From Vigna angularis (taxonomy: Eukaryota > Streptophyta > Magnoliopsida > Fabales > Fabaceae), in assembly GCF_016808095.1 (NCBI RefSeq), contig NC_068970.1, forward strand, positions 35,994,630 through 36,058,629: DNA of 64,000 nucleotides, in the 5' to 3' direction. The position numbers and the translations under genes are program-made. The notes below the pieces were generated by a model. That model did no database searches and had not been told where the DNA came from. It saw only the letters and a list, made by a program, of their open reading frames with translations. Shown here piece by piece: positions 11,221-23,592 of the stretch. Position 1 is the stretch's first letter. Each line of letters begins with the position of its first letter.

Positions 11221-13454
11221 CTACAATCTGCTACCCATCTCACTCTGGAGTGTTTGCCAAAATCTAGAGGTGAACCGCGGATCCCTGTCTGATATGATGC
11301 TAGAAGACACTCCATGCAATCTTACTATCTCCTTAATATACAGTTGCGCCAGTTTTGCCATGGACATCCTTAAGTCAATTGCCAAGAAGTGAGCACTCTT
11401 GGTCAATCTATCCACAATCACCCATATGGCATCATGTTTCCTGAAAGTGCGTGGTAAATGGGTAACAAAGTCCATAGCTATGCTATCCCATTTCCACTCC
11501 GGAATCTCCAAAGGCTGCAATAAACCTTCAGGTCTCTGATGCTCTACTTTGGCCTTTTGACAAGTAAGGCAAGAAGCAACAAATTGGGCCACATCTCTCT
11601 TCATACCCGACCACCAGAAAGACTTCTTAAGGTCCTGGTACATCTTAGTCATACCTGGATGTATACTAAAACGACTTCGGTGTCCTTCTTCAAGTATCAA
11701 TCTCTTTAATTCCCCATCATTGGGGACGCATGTCCTTCCCTTGAATCGCAAGAGACCATCCGTCCCTGTGTTGAAATCCTTCCCCTTCTCTGTACCAATC
11801 AAGGCTGTGGATGTCTGAAGCTCAGGATCTAACAACTGCCCTTCTCTGATGCGTTCTATCAAGTTACTAGACACAACCAATTTACTGCATCTGATGCTGT
11901 CAACCTCCAATTCAACCTGTAGCTTCAAATCGCTGAAGCTTTTCACCAATTCAAGCTCTCTAACCATCAATGATGAGATATGCACCGTTTTTCTGCTGAG
12001 TGCATCTGCCACCACATTCGCCTTTCTAGGGTGGTAAAGGAGTTCAAAATCATAGTCCTTGAGGAACTCCATCCATCTCCTTTGCCTCATGTTAAGCTCT
12101 TTCTGATCAAAGAGGTACTTCAAACTTTTGTGGTCGCTGAACACTTGGAATTGGGCCCCATATAGATAATGCCTCCAAATTTTCAAAGCAAAGACGACTG
12201 CAGCTAACTCTAAGTCGTGAGTGGGATAATTCTTCTCATGCACTTTAAGTTGTCTTGAGGCATAGGCAACCACTCTTCTTTCTTGCATCAGTACGCACCT
12301 AGACCTTGGTGAGAGGCATCGCAATAGACCTCAAAAGGTCTACCAGTGTCTGGAATTACTAGCACTGGGGCGCTTGTCAACCTTTCCTTAAGCTCTTGAA
12401 AACTTGCTTCACATCTTTCAGTCCATACAAAGGGCTGATCCTTCCTGGTCAACTGAGTCAATGGGGATACTATCCAGGAGAAGTTTTCAATGAAGCGGCG
12501 ATAGTACCCCGCCAATCCCACAAAACTCCTTATCTTAGTGACTGTCTTTGGTCTCTCCCAATCCATTACAGCTTGAACTTTGGCTGGATCAACAGCAATA
12601 CCACTAGCCGATATAACATGCCCTAGGAAGCGGACCTCTTCCATCCAAAACTCGCACTTAGACAGCCTGGCATACAACTTTCTCTCTCTCAACACCCCAA
12701 GCACTGTCCTTAAGTGACCTTCATGGTCTTCCCGAGTCTTAGAATAGATTAGGATGTCATCAATGAATACAATCACAAATCTATCTAAGAACGGTCTGAA
12801 AATCCGGTTCATGTAGTCCATGAAGATAGCAGGCGCATTGGTTACGCCAAAAGGCATAACTATATACTCGTAGTGACCATATCTGGACCTGAAAGCTGTC
12901 TTCTGAACATCATCTGCTTTCACCAAGATTTGGTGATACCCTGATCTCAAATCTATTTTGGAGAACACTGTAGCTCCATGCAGCTGGTCCATCAGATCAT
13001 CTATTCTCGGCAATGGGTACTTGTTTTTAATTGTCAGCTTATTTAATTTTCGGTAGTCAACACACAATCTAGAAGTGCCATCCTTCTTCTTCACCAATAG
13101 TGCTGGCGCACCCCATGGAGACACACTGGGTCTGATAAATTGTTTCTCAAGAAGATCTTCGATCTGTTTCCTCAATTCTGCTAGCTCTATGGGAGCCATA
13201 CGGTAAGGAGCTATAGACACTGGTCCTACACCTGACACCAGGTCTATAGAGAATTCTACCTCACGGGGAGGAGGTAGACCAGGGACTTCCTCGGGGAAGA
13301 CGTCTAAGAACTCATTCACCACATGAAAATCCATTCTCTGGTCCCCTGGAACTGAGGAATTCAAGTCTTGAGTCGCATTTAGGTGAGTCATAATTAGGAA
13401 ACAACTCGCGCCTTCCCAAATGTCTTCCCCAAGTACGCTGAGAGACAAGGACAT
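11221..13454 (-). pseudogene. pol: Tekay-like pol: RT, RNase H, integrase (broken)
   Basis: The first part (13454 to about 12300) holds the reverse transcriptase: [29 protein letters not shown], then the catalytic box FIDDILIYS about 230 codons in, and the start of RNase H ([11 protein letters not shown]). A 1-bp deletion at about 12302 shifts the frame. The next segment (12324-11221) continues RNase H ([23 protein letters not shown]), the integrase zinc finger ([32 protein letters not shown]) and the integrase core ([22 protein letters not shown]). It ends at an in-frame TAG (11221-11223). On its own strand RT lies downstream of gag-protease in the same frame, separated only by a TAG at 13467-13469. 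The gene is inactive as it stands. Confidence 0.93.
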
Positions 13455-13466
13455 GTATTCATCTTC

Positions 13467-15026
13467 CTAAGGAAAGATAAGCTTCTTTCCTCCGCAATCT
13501 AGAAGGATACGATTGGCGGCTAACCAATCCATTCCTAGAATAACCTCTAGCCCCTGTAAAGGTAGACAAATAAGGTTCACTCTGAACCTTCGCCCCTCAA
13601 CTTCTATAGGACATCTGGAACACACTGTAGACGTCCTGACTAGCCCAGCTGCTGGTGTAGAAACCACCAGGTCACACTGGAGCTCTCTGACCACTAGATC
13701 GAGCCTCTCCACACAAGACTTAGACACAAAAGAATGTGTCGCCCCCGAATCAAATAAAGCTACACATGAAGCTCCAAATAACAAGCACGTGCTGACAATC
13801 AAGTTACCTGCACTGACTGCCTCAGCTCCTGTCAGAGCGTATACTCTCCCTGCTGCCTGTGGCCTGACGCCACCCCTCTGAATAGCTCTGCCCGCTGGAC
13901 GTGGTGGTGGTCCTGTCCTCCTAACAGTAGGACAATCTCTGGCATAGTGGCCGTCCCGCCTGCAGAGGTTACACCTCTTGTACCCTATCAGTTTAGGGCA
14001 CACAGACTGAAGGTGTGGTCCTCCACACATATAACACCGAACAGGGCTGCTAAAACTAGGATGCCCCTGCTGCACCGAAGGCTGAGAGGAGGAACTCCTG
14101 GACCCAGAAGATGTGGGCCTAGAAAAAGGGGTCGTCCTAGAGTTGGATCCCCCTCTAGATATTGCTGGTCCGCCAACCCTCAATGGTTGGACTCGCTGGC
14201 CTTGTGACACTTCGGGCTCTGCCTTCGTCTTCTCCATGTCTCGGGCCATCTCTACCAAAGCAGAGAACTCTCGAATGCGTAATCCTTTTACCATCAGCTT
14301 CACATCCTTCCTCAGGCCGTTCTCGAACTTGCGGCATTGCCACTCCTCACTTACTTGTACGGTGCTGAAGCGGAGAAGGTGTTTAAAACGGTCAGCATAT
14401 TCTGACACCGACTTGTTTCCTTGAGCCAACTCCAGGAATTCTACCTCCTTAGCGAATCTGACGCTATTAGGGAAGTACTCCGTATAAAACTTGGTCCTGA
14501 ATAACTCCCAAGTAATAGGAGTCTCACGCCTCTCTAGGATCATCTTCACACTGTTCCACCAGTGGCCAGCTTCCCCTATCAATAGATACGGAGTGTAGGC
14601 CAACTTCCTGTCATCCGGGCATCCTTTTGCCTCAAATATGCGTTCCATGTCTTGGAACCAATGATCCGCTTCATCCGGGCTGCACTTGCCAATGAACCTG
14701 GCTGGATGGTGCTGGAGAAAGCTCTCCAAGGTCCACTCCTGAGTTGGAGCAACAGATGAGGAAGCACCCTGAGTGGGTACACCCCTGGCCAACATATCCA
14801 TCAGTTGCCTCTGGGTGTGGTCAAATTCCATCCTTGCATTCTCGGCAGATATCCTGGCATTTTCAGCGGCTATCCTAGCGGCTTCTAGGTTTTGAAGGGC
14901 AACCGTGTTTTGTTGCACCAGAGCAGTGTTTTGCTGCTGAAGAGCCTCAAGTACAGCCTCTAGTTTTGCATTGGACTCAGAGGGCTCATTTTGAGGAGGT
15001 GGAGGAGGTGGAAGCCTGGGCGCCAT
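13467..15026 (-). CDS. gag: Tekay-like Gag-protease, 519 aa
   Basis: A structural capsid protein fused to the element's aspartic protease. After a proline run (residues 5-11) there is an Ala/Gln/Glu-rich likely coiled coil (about 18-80), then the retrotransposon gag domain (WTLESFLQHHPARF through FKHLLRF, about 95-220). A Ser/Arg-rich linker leads to two zinc knuckles (CYMCGGPHLQSVC and CNLCRRDGHYARDC, about 335-370). The protease active site LFDSGATHSF is at about residue 425, followed by VILGMDWL. The start ATGGCGCCC lies about 120 bp downstream of the primer-binding site. The frame ends at a TAG (13467-13469), and pol continues in the same frame just after it. Tekay elements usually have one long gag-pol frame, so the TAG may be a mutation rather than a programmed readthrough site. 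Confidence 0.92.
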   Translation of the reverse strand: MAPRLPPPPPPQNEPSESNAKLEAVLEALQQQNTALVQQNTVALQNLEAARIAAENARISAENARMEFDHTQRQLMDMLARGVPTQGASSSVAPTQEWTLESFLQHHPARFIGKCSPDEADHWFQDMERIFEAKGCPDDRKLAYTPYLLIGEAGHWWNSVKMILERRETPITWELFRTKFYTEYFPNSVRFAKEVEFLELAQGNKSVSEYADRFKHLLRFSTVQVSEEWQCRKFENGLRKDVKLMVKGLRIREFSALVEMARDMEKTKAEPEVSQGQRVQPLRVGGPAISRGGSNSRTTPFSRPTSSGSRSSSSQPSVQQGHPSFSSPVRCYMCGGPHLQSVCPKLIGYKRCNLCRRDGHYARDCPTVRRTGPPPRPAGRAIQRGGVRPQAAGRVYALTGAEAVSAGNLIVSTCLLFGASCVALFDSGATHSFVSKSCVERLDLVVRELQCDLVVSTPAAGLVRTSTVCSRCPIEVEGRRFRVNLICLPLQGLEVILGMDWLAANRILLDCGGKKLIFP

Positions 15027-15148
15027 TATTCTGGTTCACACAAAAAGAACAGAACATCAATCGAATCAAAAAGAGCTAGACACGCTAAGAGTATGAGGGC
15101 AATAGCATGGCACACACGGAACCTAAGAGTTGGTTCTAAGAAAGAAAC

Positions 15149-15161
15149 TGCTCTGATACCA
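15149..15161 (-). other. Primer-binding site, initiator tRNA-Met type
   Basis: The minus strand reads TGGTATCAGAGCA four bases inside the 5' LTR. This matches the standard plant PBS complementary to the 3' end of initiator tRNA-Met, and it fixes the element's orientation. Confidence 0.95.
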
Positions 15162-15165
15162 CTAA

Positions 15166-16314
15166 TGTGACATCCCAATATTATACTTCATGCAGGTATA
15201 CAAATTAAGACGTCAACATAGATAATAATAGAAAACAATTAGAATAATAAAATAGCAAATAAGGTTTTAAGAAATTAAAATTTAAGGATTACAGTAATCC
15301 GGAATGTAGAAGAAATTTTAAAACGCGGAATACTAAAGTACATCAAAATACAAGAACTGGAATTGTTCAGATACATGGAAAGCTATGGAATTCCTAGAGA
15401 GACTAAGAAGCTGCTTCCTCATTCCCCTCCAGGACATTCTCCACTGAGGCCTCATTCTCCTCTGCTCACATCCAAGTGGATGATCATTGCAAAAGAAAAA
15501 GCATGCAACAAACACAACCACAAACAAGCAAGGGTGAACTAATTATATAAAATCATGCAACTCAATTTAAGCATATACATACAAGAAATAACACACCAAA
15601 TAATTTCAGAAATACAACCTAAGCATGTTAATTTCTAGACTTGACTCATCCGGACTTTAAAATGATAGTCGGGCTATGACGAGTCTTGCACCCGTGGTGA
15701 CTTATGAAACTTGGGTTCCCCACCCTGCCACACTCACGAGGTTAGTCCATTCCGCGCCTTGAGGCATACTGGGAGCCCCCAAGACTAAGGACCTCCTGCT
15801 ACTCCTTACCACATGGTTCAACCTCTCTAAGTGAGTATGATTGACCATTGGAGCGTCAGAATGACTCCCAAGGCTGAGCCCCTACTTTCATTTTAAAACA
15901 CTAAGAATCTCACCAAGATATTCTACATTTGAAACTACCATAAACAACCATGAACTCATGTTTCTATCTTTCCCAATTCACACACCTTTGAATTATAATC
16001 AAACCACATATTTAAGCCTTAAATATCAAATCATATATAACAGAACATGCTCCACAGTAATATATTGTCATGTTATTACCAAACAGTAATATATACCAAA
16101 CAGTAAGATAAAAATGATGGATTATATGTAAAAATAAATATAGCGTAATCTCTAAGAACTAAAACAATTTTATCACTGCAAATTTAATATACTAAATGAA
16201 ATAATAAATAAATAAAAGAAAACAACTTGTATCTTATTCTTTTGATAAATTCATAAAAATATAATATATATATATATATTACGTTACTATAAATATTATA
16301 TTTATAATATTAAA

Positions 16315-16352
<38 letters not shown>

Positions 16353-17742
16353 ACATTAATAATATAATATATTATCATAAGTATTGTCTCTAAATAACTT
16401 ACAATATTCCCTTAATTGTGAAACTGCTTGCTAAATTTTTCATTACCACAAAATACTTGTTCTCCACTCCACATCGCTACCCAATTGGTCACCGGAGAGG
16501 GTTCAGATGTCTGAACGCATCAGACTCACCTTCGGCGCTAGCACATATGACTAGTCACAACTGACTGGACCAGGCCAGGGCTGCTCTATGATCAGGAATG
16601 TGCCAACTCAGGTTTTTAAGTCCCCTCTATCCTACCAACAAAGAAAGGCTCTCAACCAATTTTAATTAATTTATTTAAGTTACCTAAACTAGTTTGTTGT
16701 GCTTTAAACCTCAAACGCCCAATTTTTATATTTTACCCCCCTCTCACAGTACTCTGAAATAATACTCATGCATCCAAGTACTACCCAAACAATGTTAATT
16801 AAAGTCTCACCCAAAGCCTTTCCAAAACATCATCCATCACAGTCAATAACTCATTGAGAAACAATTAGATTCATCAAACAATGCACAGGAAATAAATCAC
16901 AGGTTCCCTTTTCGCAATCAAGCTCATACCAAGATCAATTACATAAGACAGCAACAAACAGTCCCAACAGTGCATCCATTTATCAATTAACATGCATATA
17001 TTTTATAAAATAAATTTACACAAAATAATTAGCTCTCCTTACATCAAACAGTTCCAATTATAGCAATCATTTCATCAAACATTCCACAAGCCATCAATCA
17101 CAGTTTTATAATTTCAACACATAACACCCAATATTTCTTAATCATAACAGAAAATTCCAAACAACATGCCAATCAAATTATCATACATACAGAGCATATA
17201 ATATTAAATCAAATAAACATAACCAGCTCCCCTTACTTGGTGGGTTGCTCAACACAGTTCACAGATGCTCTAACAGTGCCCCCTACACAGTGCGAAACTG
17301 TACAGAACCTATAAATCACCAAATAGGTGCTAGACGTTAGCTCTTTGAGTCGGAATAAACCGAGAATGAAAGACAAAATCACACAGGGCACAGGAAATCA
17401 GAAAATGGTACAACCTAGGACAAGAACAGTGAAGGGAAAGAGGGAAAATCTACTTACTCACTGGAACGCAAAACCAATCGGATGGTTTCGTAGCTCTTGA
17501 CTCCAGGAACAAGAAAACACCACCAAATTAGGATTCAATCGGTGGAACTGGCTGGAAATCTAGAGAGAAGTCAGAGCAGTTGAGTTAGGGCAAGGTTTCT
17601 GTTCTAGAGAGAGAGGAATCTGTGAAATGAAATCAGACTTGCAAGGAAAGAGCCCCTCCCAAGGTTCAAGTGTCCTTGGGTCAATGGGCCTGACTTGTTA
17701 AATTAGAGCCCAATGGTTTTATAAAATCTTCAGACCATTACA
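15166..17742 (-). repeat. 5' LTR of Tekay-like element (2577 bp)
   Basis: Starts TGTGACATCCC and ends ACCATTACA on the plus strand. Close to identical to 8286-11054 apart from the palindrome insertion there, which points to a fairly recent insertion of the element. Promoter and polyadenylation signals should lie here but I cannot place them with confidence. Confidence 0.95.
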
Positions 17743-17747
17743 ATATT

Positions 17748-18876
17748 AGTTAAGACTGGATTGACAATGAACTGAAATGTTTATTCTTTTATGTTAAATA
17801 TTTTTGTTTTTAATTTTAATTTTTATATTATTACAAGAAAGAAAAAAATACTAACGTGTTTCTTTTTTCTTCTTTTGTATTTATTATAGAAATTTCTATT
17901 TGCTAATCTTTTGTTTATTATTAATTAAAAATTTAAAAGAAATAGAAAATATGCACATATTTACTGAAAAAAAAAAACTCAATGAGATAATACATCAAGA
18001 GGTCCACGATAAAAAGTTGATACAATTTTATGTATATTACATAGATATTCAATTAATTAGGTGATATTATTTTTTTGGAGTAAACATGTTGAAGTATTAC
18101 CTTATGCTTTTAATTAGGTTTCCAATTTCACACTTATATATGAACTCTTGTCTACTTTAATTAATCTTTACTTATTTTAGTTATACATGTTATGGATGTG
18201 GGAGACACTAATAAATTGTTCTAAGAAATACTCAGGCTAAGATGCATGATGTTGGGGAATGTTGTATAATGCATATTTAGTTGAATGTTAAACTTTAGAC
18301 TTTTGGATAATGATATATCACGATTCCTTTTTTGTATGGATATGTTGTAATATTTTTTATTTTCAATTAGAAAAAAAAATATCAGTTTGTTGTCCCGTGA
18401 GCCTAACTAACACAGGGTCAAATTGGTTGAAAAATCATGGTCCAACTTAAAACAAAAGTTAGAATAGTTTGCAAACTCTTCTAAACTTGACTTATGAAAA
18501 TAAATTATGATATACAATCATAAATTCTTTTAGAAAAAAGAAAATGAAAATAAATTTAGTTTATGTTTAAACTAATTTAAAGAAGCTATATATCTTATAT
18601 AAGTTTTTTTAAATTGTTATTCTTTTAATTTGTGTATGAGTTAATTTTAATTTTTAAAAATATTATTTCATTTTCTTCTTTTGTAAGTCTTTATGGAGTA
18701 AATTCCTTATTTATTGTTATGCTTTAGTTTCTATAAACTACTTTGTTATGGAAACAATTGATTTTAAGTTAATAATTTCTTTCTTAACATTGCTTTCATT
18801 AATAATTATTTTATGAAAATATTTGCAAAATGAAATGAGAAGATGAGTAAAATTTAACTAACATTATTCTCCTTCT
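17748..18876. other. AT-rich intergenic DNA
   Basis: Long A/T tracts without a recognisable gene or element boundary. This stretch was contiguous with 7113-8280 before the Tekay-like insertion. Confidence 0.5.
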
Positions 18877-19679
18877 TCATCTTTTTCTCTCGTTTGCATA
18901 TGTAGAAACCATTGATTTATTGAAAGATGATTTGATTAGAGGACAATATTTATCTTCATATAATTTTGCCAAAGTCACCGCTCTCAACAATGAAATTTGG
19001 GATAGGGCCATCACATATCTTTCAATATCAACATTTAACCCACTCAGAAAACAGTTCAAAAGGACCTCATCACTTAACCCTGATGATTTATTTGCCAGAG
19101 ACATAAAATGTAAGTAATAATTAGAGACCGAACATGTTTGTTGTAGTTTGAACAATTCAGCCATTGGACAATCAAAGGGCGAAGGTCCAAATTGAGATTC
19201 TAAAGCACAGGTTAATTCCACCCAAGTGTTTATATCTGCTAACCGTTGTAACATCTGAAACCAAGGTACCACTTCACTTTCAAAATGTATAGCAGTTATT
19301 TTCACCCTCGGCATATCCGGTGTACTGTGATAGTTGAAAATTTTCTCCGCCTTGAAAATCCAGCTAAGCACTGAAGACATTCCATCAAAGTGAGGAAACT
19401 CTAGAGAAATATTCCTCATGGGCAACGAAGCATTAATCGGTGTTGGAGAAGTGTTCGCCGTGGACTCTTCATGTTGTTGGTGCGTTGATTTTTCCAATAA
19501 CAAGTGTTCTAGTGTTGCTTGTATTTGATCAAAACGATGTTGATTTTCCGCTTCTTTTTGTGCATTGTAGTCACGCTATTAACGGTCTCGCATCTCAAAT
19601 TGTTCCAGTAACCGTTGAATCTCACTGCCTTGAGTTTCAACTCAGCTTGAATATCCTTCAATCTTGTAGCTTCAGCCAT
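18877..19679 (-). pseudogene. gag: Decayed Ty3/gypsy gag fragment
   Basis: The 208-codon frame 19503-18877 contains LEFPHFDGM..WIFKAEKIF, then VPWFQMLQ, LESQFGPSPFD, ELFKLQQTCSVSNYYLHF and LLNCFLSGLNVDIERYV. This is the usual succession of a Ty3 retrotransposon gag domain. The N-terminus lies upstream in another frame and starts MAEATRLKDIQ at 19679, so at least one frameshift and a stop separate the two parts. The sequence ends before any zinc knuckle, and no protease, RT or LTR pair is found nearby, so this is an isolated fragment of an older element. It differs from both Ty3 elements that are complete in the window. Confidence 0.75.
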
Positions 19680-21217
19680 GGAGAGCAATGAAAGAACCAA
19701 TGAAACGTATGAAGTTTTATTTGCAGAACTGTATAACAAAGTTCTTATATATATAGCATTATGGTTTCTATTCTATTACAATCAACAAAAACAATGCGAT
19801 AAGAATGAAATAGTAGGAATGGTTGGTGGCGGTGATTCAGAGCAAACAGAATAATGATTCCACCTGGGCAGAGAAGAACCCAGAATGAGAAAAGAAATCA
19901 AAGAGAATAATCCAGAGAGACTAGAAGGTCAAAGAATATTCATACCAGGCAGGCCCTCTCCCTCAAGCCTAATCCTCCAAATATCCACTCCTCCTACGCT
20001 GACGTGTACTCCTCCTAACGATTTTTCTGGTGCAAGGATTCTCTGTCATCACCTGATCCTTGCTTGTATTATGTGTGCAATCTCCTTTCTGCCCTTGACC
20101 TTTTATGCATGTTACATCTCCTCTTCCTTTTCGCTTTCTCCTCTCCCACCTTGGTGGTGGTGTTGTCATGCCTTCTCCATGTCACTGTGTACCACCGCAC
20201 CATCGTTGTGCCTCCGTTATGTTACCATCATACCTCTGACTCTTCCTCCTTTTCTTCCCATTTCTTTTCTTACTTGTGAATTGGACAAAAAATAGAGTGT
20301 AAGAACATTTTAAATTGAAGCGAATTAAAACTACTCTACAAGTTCTATCAATTGACAACGTGAACATTAATTATATTTTACTGAATGAGAAAATTTTGTA
20401 TGAATGAAAAAGTAGTAACCAATATGAGGTGATGATTTGAGGTTAACAAAACTTGACGTTAGATGGGTACATATTTGAGTTCACAAAAAGAAGAAGAAAG
20501 AGGGTGAAATTGAAAATGAAAGATTTTAGCTTGCAAATCACAAAAATATTAATAAATGAATAAATAAATTTCTTGTCGAAGGTGGATGGAAAATTTGTCA
20601 TTTTTTTTTATCTAGAGACAAATTATTCATTATATTGATAGATTTTGCTGACTCATTTTAAACTGTAATTATCAATAAATTTTTGTAAATGAAAAATTCA
20701 AACAATAATTGAAATTTGTATTACTAATAGATTTAGTGATGAATTTTATCGACAAAGACACATTCGTCAATAAAATTCAACTATAATTAAAATTTTAAAT
20801 TTAGTAGTAAATTGAATTTACCAAAAAAATTATTTTCGTTGAAAAAATTTCATTAGTGATTTAAATTTTTTTTTGTAATGAATGTCTAAATAAAATAAAA
20901 TTCCTTAATAATGATAATTTATATTCTATATTATTCTTCATAGTTTTTTTGTGTTGTTTTTTCAACATATATGAAGAAATAATCTATAAAAAAATCAAAT
21001 ACAAAGTGATGCATAAAGGTTCGACAGGGGAAGAAACGGAGAAAAATATATCTTTTATACTATAAATCAAATTCATTTGCAAGTTCGAGATAACATACTA
21101 ATTAAATATAGAAAATTAAATTGTGTTACCTTATCAAGGAAAAGAACTGAGTAAAATGCTAAAAAGTATTAAAGATTAATCTATAATAAGGATATTTATC
21201 CTCGTCATGAAATATAT
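19680..21217. other. Non-coding DNA, possibly upstream part of the gag remnant
   Basis: The part next to the gag fragment (19680-20330) may be its old leader or LTR, but I cannot define ends. It includes a small inverted repeat around GCAAGGATTC/GATCCTTGC (20033-20064). Positions 20560-20900 are very AT-rich and hold a short imperfect inverted repeat around GATGAATTTTATCGAC. Leu/Ser/Pro-rich frames at 19885-20295 have no family match. Confidence 0.4.
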
Positions 21218-21220
21218 GAT

Positions 21221-22266
21221 CACTAATGCAATGATATTACTTTGATTGTTTTGGTTTTTTAATAGCGGTTACAGAACCGAGATATATTCAAGCGAGGTAA
21301 AAAGTTGAGACCTTTTGTCTTGGTTCAAAAAACCCGAAGCTGTAAAGCAAAAAAAAAACTAGGTCTATTGCCTCGGTTGGATCTAGAACCGAGGAAATAA
21401 ACAGTTTTTTTCCTCGGTTTTTACTAGAACCACTGTCTAAAGTATGTTTTTTTTTAAAAAATGATCGTTTTTGTAACCATTTCAGATTCACACACAAACA
21501 TTGTCTAGAAACACTACACATAAAACGCAAAACACTGTCCAGAAACACAAAAACAAACACATATAAACAAATCTGCACACAAAACACTGTCCAGAAAACG
21601 TTGTTTTATATTTATCGAGAAAACAAAAAAATGTGAAATGTCCAGAAAACACTACACAAGAAACGTTTTCCTACAAACAACCAAACAAAAACATGAAAAC
21701 CCTAAAACAGATCTAACCTTGAAGGTGAGTTGAGTTGAAACGAAACAAAATGAACATCCCAAAGCGTTTATTCGAAGAGCACCTGTGCAAAAAATCAATC
21801 AGTCAAATTAAAATAAAACCATTTCTAAGCACTTAATCAACCAAAAATGAAAGAAAAATTAGAAGAAATGTTGAAGATGGTGGTCATTAAATCGAAGACG
21901 AGAGAGAGAGAGAGAGCGGCGTAGAAGATGGCTTCTGTCTAAAAATGCCTTTGTTTGCGAAATTTAAACATAAACGTATGTTATTACCTTGGTTGTTTTT
22001 TTAACCGAGACAATAAGTCTCTACCGCCTCGGTTCTATAAAGAACCGCTACCTAAAGTCTATCAAAAAACAAAACAAAAATTAGTTATTTTATGTCTCGG
22101 TTCTCTAAACAACCGAAGTCGTAGACCCCTTTAGGCATCGATTCTTTTTGAACCGAGGCATATACGTTTGCGATAATTACAAAAATGCCACTGCGTCATT
22201 TTATGCTTTGATTGCGACAAAACCAATGTCAAATGGACGAGTTCAAATCCTTATTTTTTACTAGTG
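21221..22266. mobile_element. Non-autonomous CACTA (En/Spm) element A
   Basis: The left end is CACTAATGCAATG and the right end is TTTTTTACTAGTG (inward: CACTAGTAAAAAA). The TSD is GAT (21218-21220 and 22267-22269), the 3-bp length typical of CACTA elements. The ends carry repeated subterminal words of the type CCTCGGTT/AACCGAGG (near 21275-21430 and 21985-22160). No transposase coding is visible in about 1.05 kb. It shares ends and repeats with the element at 23593-25272. Confidence 0.88.
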
Positions 22267-22269
22267 GAT

Positions 22270-23589
22270 ATCACATGAAGATTAATATCAACATCTTGCA
22301 ACAAATAATTTTGTAAAGACTCAAAATAAATCAATGTCAAACATGAAGAACAAAGTAAATGAAAGAACTACCCACATGTGACGAAAATGCTTTATGAAGC
22401 TTCTATAATATCCTAAGAGTGCATCTTGGATAACAAACTTTGATTTAGTATTATATTTCATATCATTCTTTGTAAGGATTTTGTTTTAGTAAAATCATTT
22501 ATACATAATTGGTCATTTGTACATAGTCTATATATAGTCTAGAGAGGCTATTGTGTAAAAGAATACTTGAGAGTATTTACAAATCCTAAAGAGGTTACCA
22601 TGTGAATTCTACTTGGGGAAGTTGTTTTTTGGAGAAACAAAAAAAAATAATACTTGTGTAAAAGCCTAGTTGAAAGAAACTACTTGTAATTCTCTATGAT
22701 TAATGGAACTTGTATTCTTTATAAAGAATGAGAACAATATGATGATGGTTGAGATAAGCCACACTCTAACAATATTTGGTGCATTTTTTTAGTCTAAACC
22801 TATTTTATAAATAGTTTTTATTTTCATTTGAAAAATAAAGAAAATGGTTTTTAATTGTAAAAGTTTTTTGAAAATAAATTAATCTAATACCTTTTTTCTA
22901 TTACTTTTATACTAACAATTTGGTATTAAAAAGCCCATCCTCTAAAGTGTTGAGCGTTGTAGTAATCACTTAACCTTTACATCAATTATCATAATCACCT
23001 AATTTAGAAGATGAAAAGATTATCGTTATTACTTGTTAATAGACTTTCATACAATAGTATAGGTAAATGAAAAATAAATATAAAAATACTTTGAAAGAAG
23101 TGAAAAACTCAAGGTTAGTCTATGAGAGAAGTTGACTAAGAAATATCTTGATAAATATCAAGGTTAGTCTATGAGAGTAGTTATTACAATGGTTGTTGGA
23201 AGAACCGATGCAACATCTCCCTTTTAAGATAACTAAGAAATGTCTTTTCAGCTACTTTTAAGATTGAGGACCAAGGACGAGAAGCTTAAAAATGTGAACA
23301 TAAATTAGGTGTTTTAATAAAGTTCATCCAGCCTTATAAAATGAATTTAGATTATGAAATCATTTAATAATAAATTTTGTTGTTCCACTGCATTATGTTT
23401 CATTGCATTTTCAGTCGAGAAATAAATAATAAATACACACATTGTATGTATGTCATTATAATTAATGGTGGTGGCAAATATAAATAACCTGTTTCTTTTA
23501 AAAAGACTAACACATATTGAATCGATTGTACGTAATGAGACTATTGTGGTATTTGTACTTTGGAACAAAACCAACTTAGAAAGATCTTC
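22270..23589. other. Intergenic DNA with a possible copia LTR fragment
   Basis: Positions 22420-22790 resemble the U3/R/U5 part of a Ty1/copia LTR on the plus strand: a TATATATAGTCTAGAGAGG box and a terminal CACTCTAACA followed by ATTTGGTGC. I find no second LTR or coding region. A short direct repeat CAAGGTTAGTCTATGAGAG occurs at 23111 and 23159. Nothing else is recognised. Confidence 0.35.
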
Positions 23590-23592
23590 AAT

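Larger units (their letters stand above)
8286..17742 (-). mobile_element. Ty3/gypsy chromovirus, Tekay/Del-like, defective
   Basis: A full-length element of about 9.46 kb on the minus strand. Two LTRs, written on the plus strand, start TGTGACATCCC and end ACCATTACA. They are flanked by a perfect TSD ATATT (8281-8285 and 17743-17747). In transcription order (right to left) it has the 5' LTR, a primer-binding site matching initiator tRNA-Met, gag-protease, RT-RNase H-integrase, a polypurine tract and the 3' LTR. The RT and protease motifs and a chromodomain-like tail place it with Tekay-type chromoviruses. It cannot be autonomous: there is an in-frame stop between protease and RT, a frameshift before RNase H, a stop in integrase, and a large integrase/chromodomain deletion. 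Confidence 0.95.

Noticed and set aside
13513..14424. Several plus-strand frames of 60-120 codons opposite the Tekay gag
   Set aside because: They are antisense shadows of a well-supported gag-protease frame and have no motifs of their own.
19885..20295. A 136-codon Leu/Ser/Pro-rich plus-strand frame with membrane-like stretches
   Set aside because: Pyrimidine-rich composition explains the translation. There is no family match and no supporting promoter or splice context.
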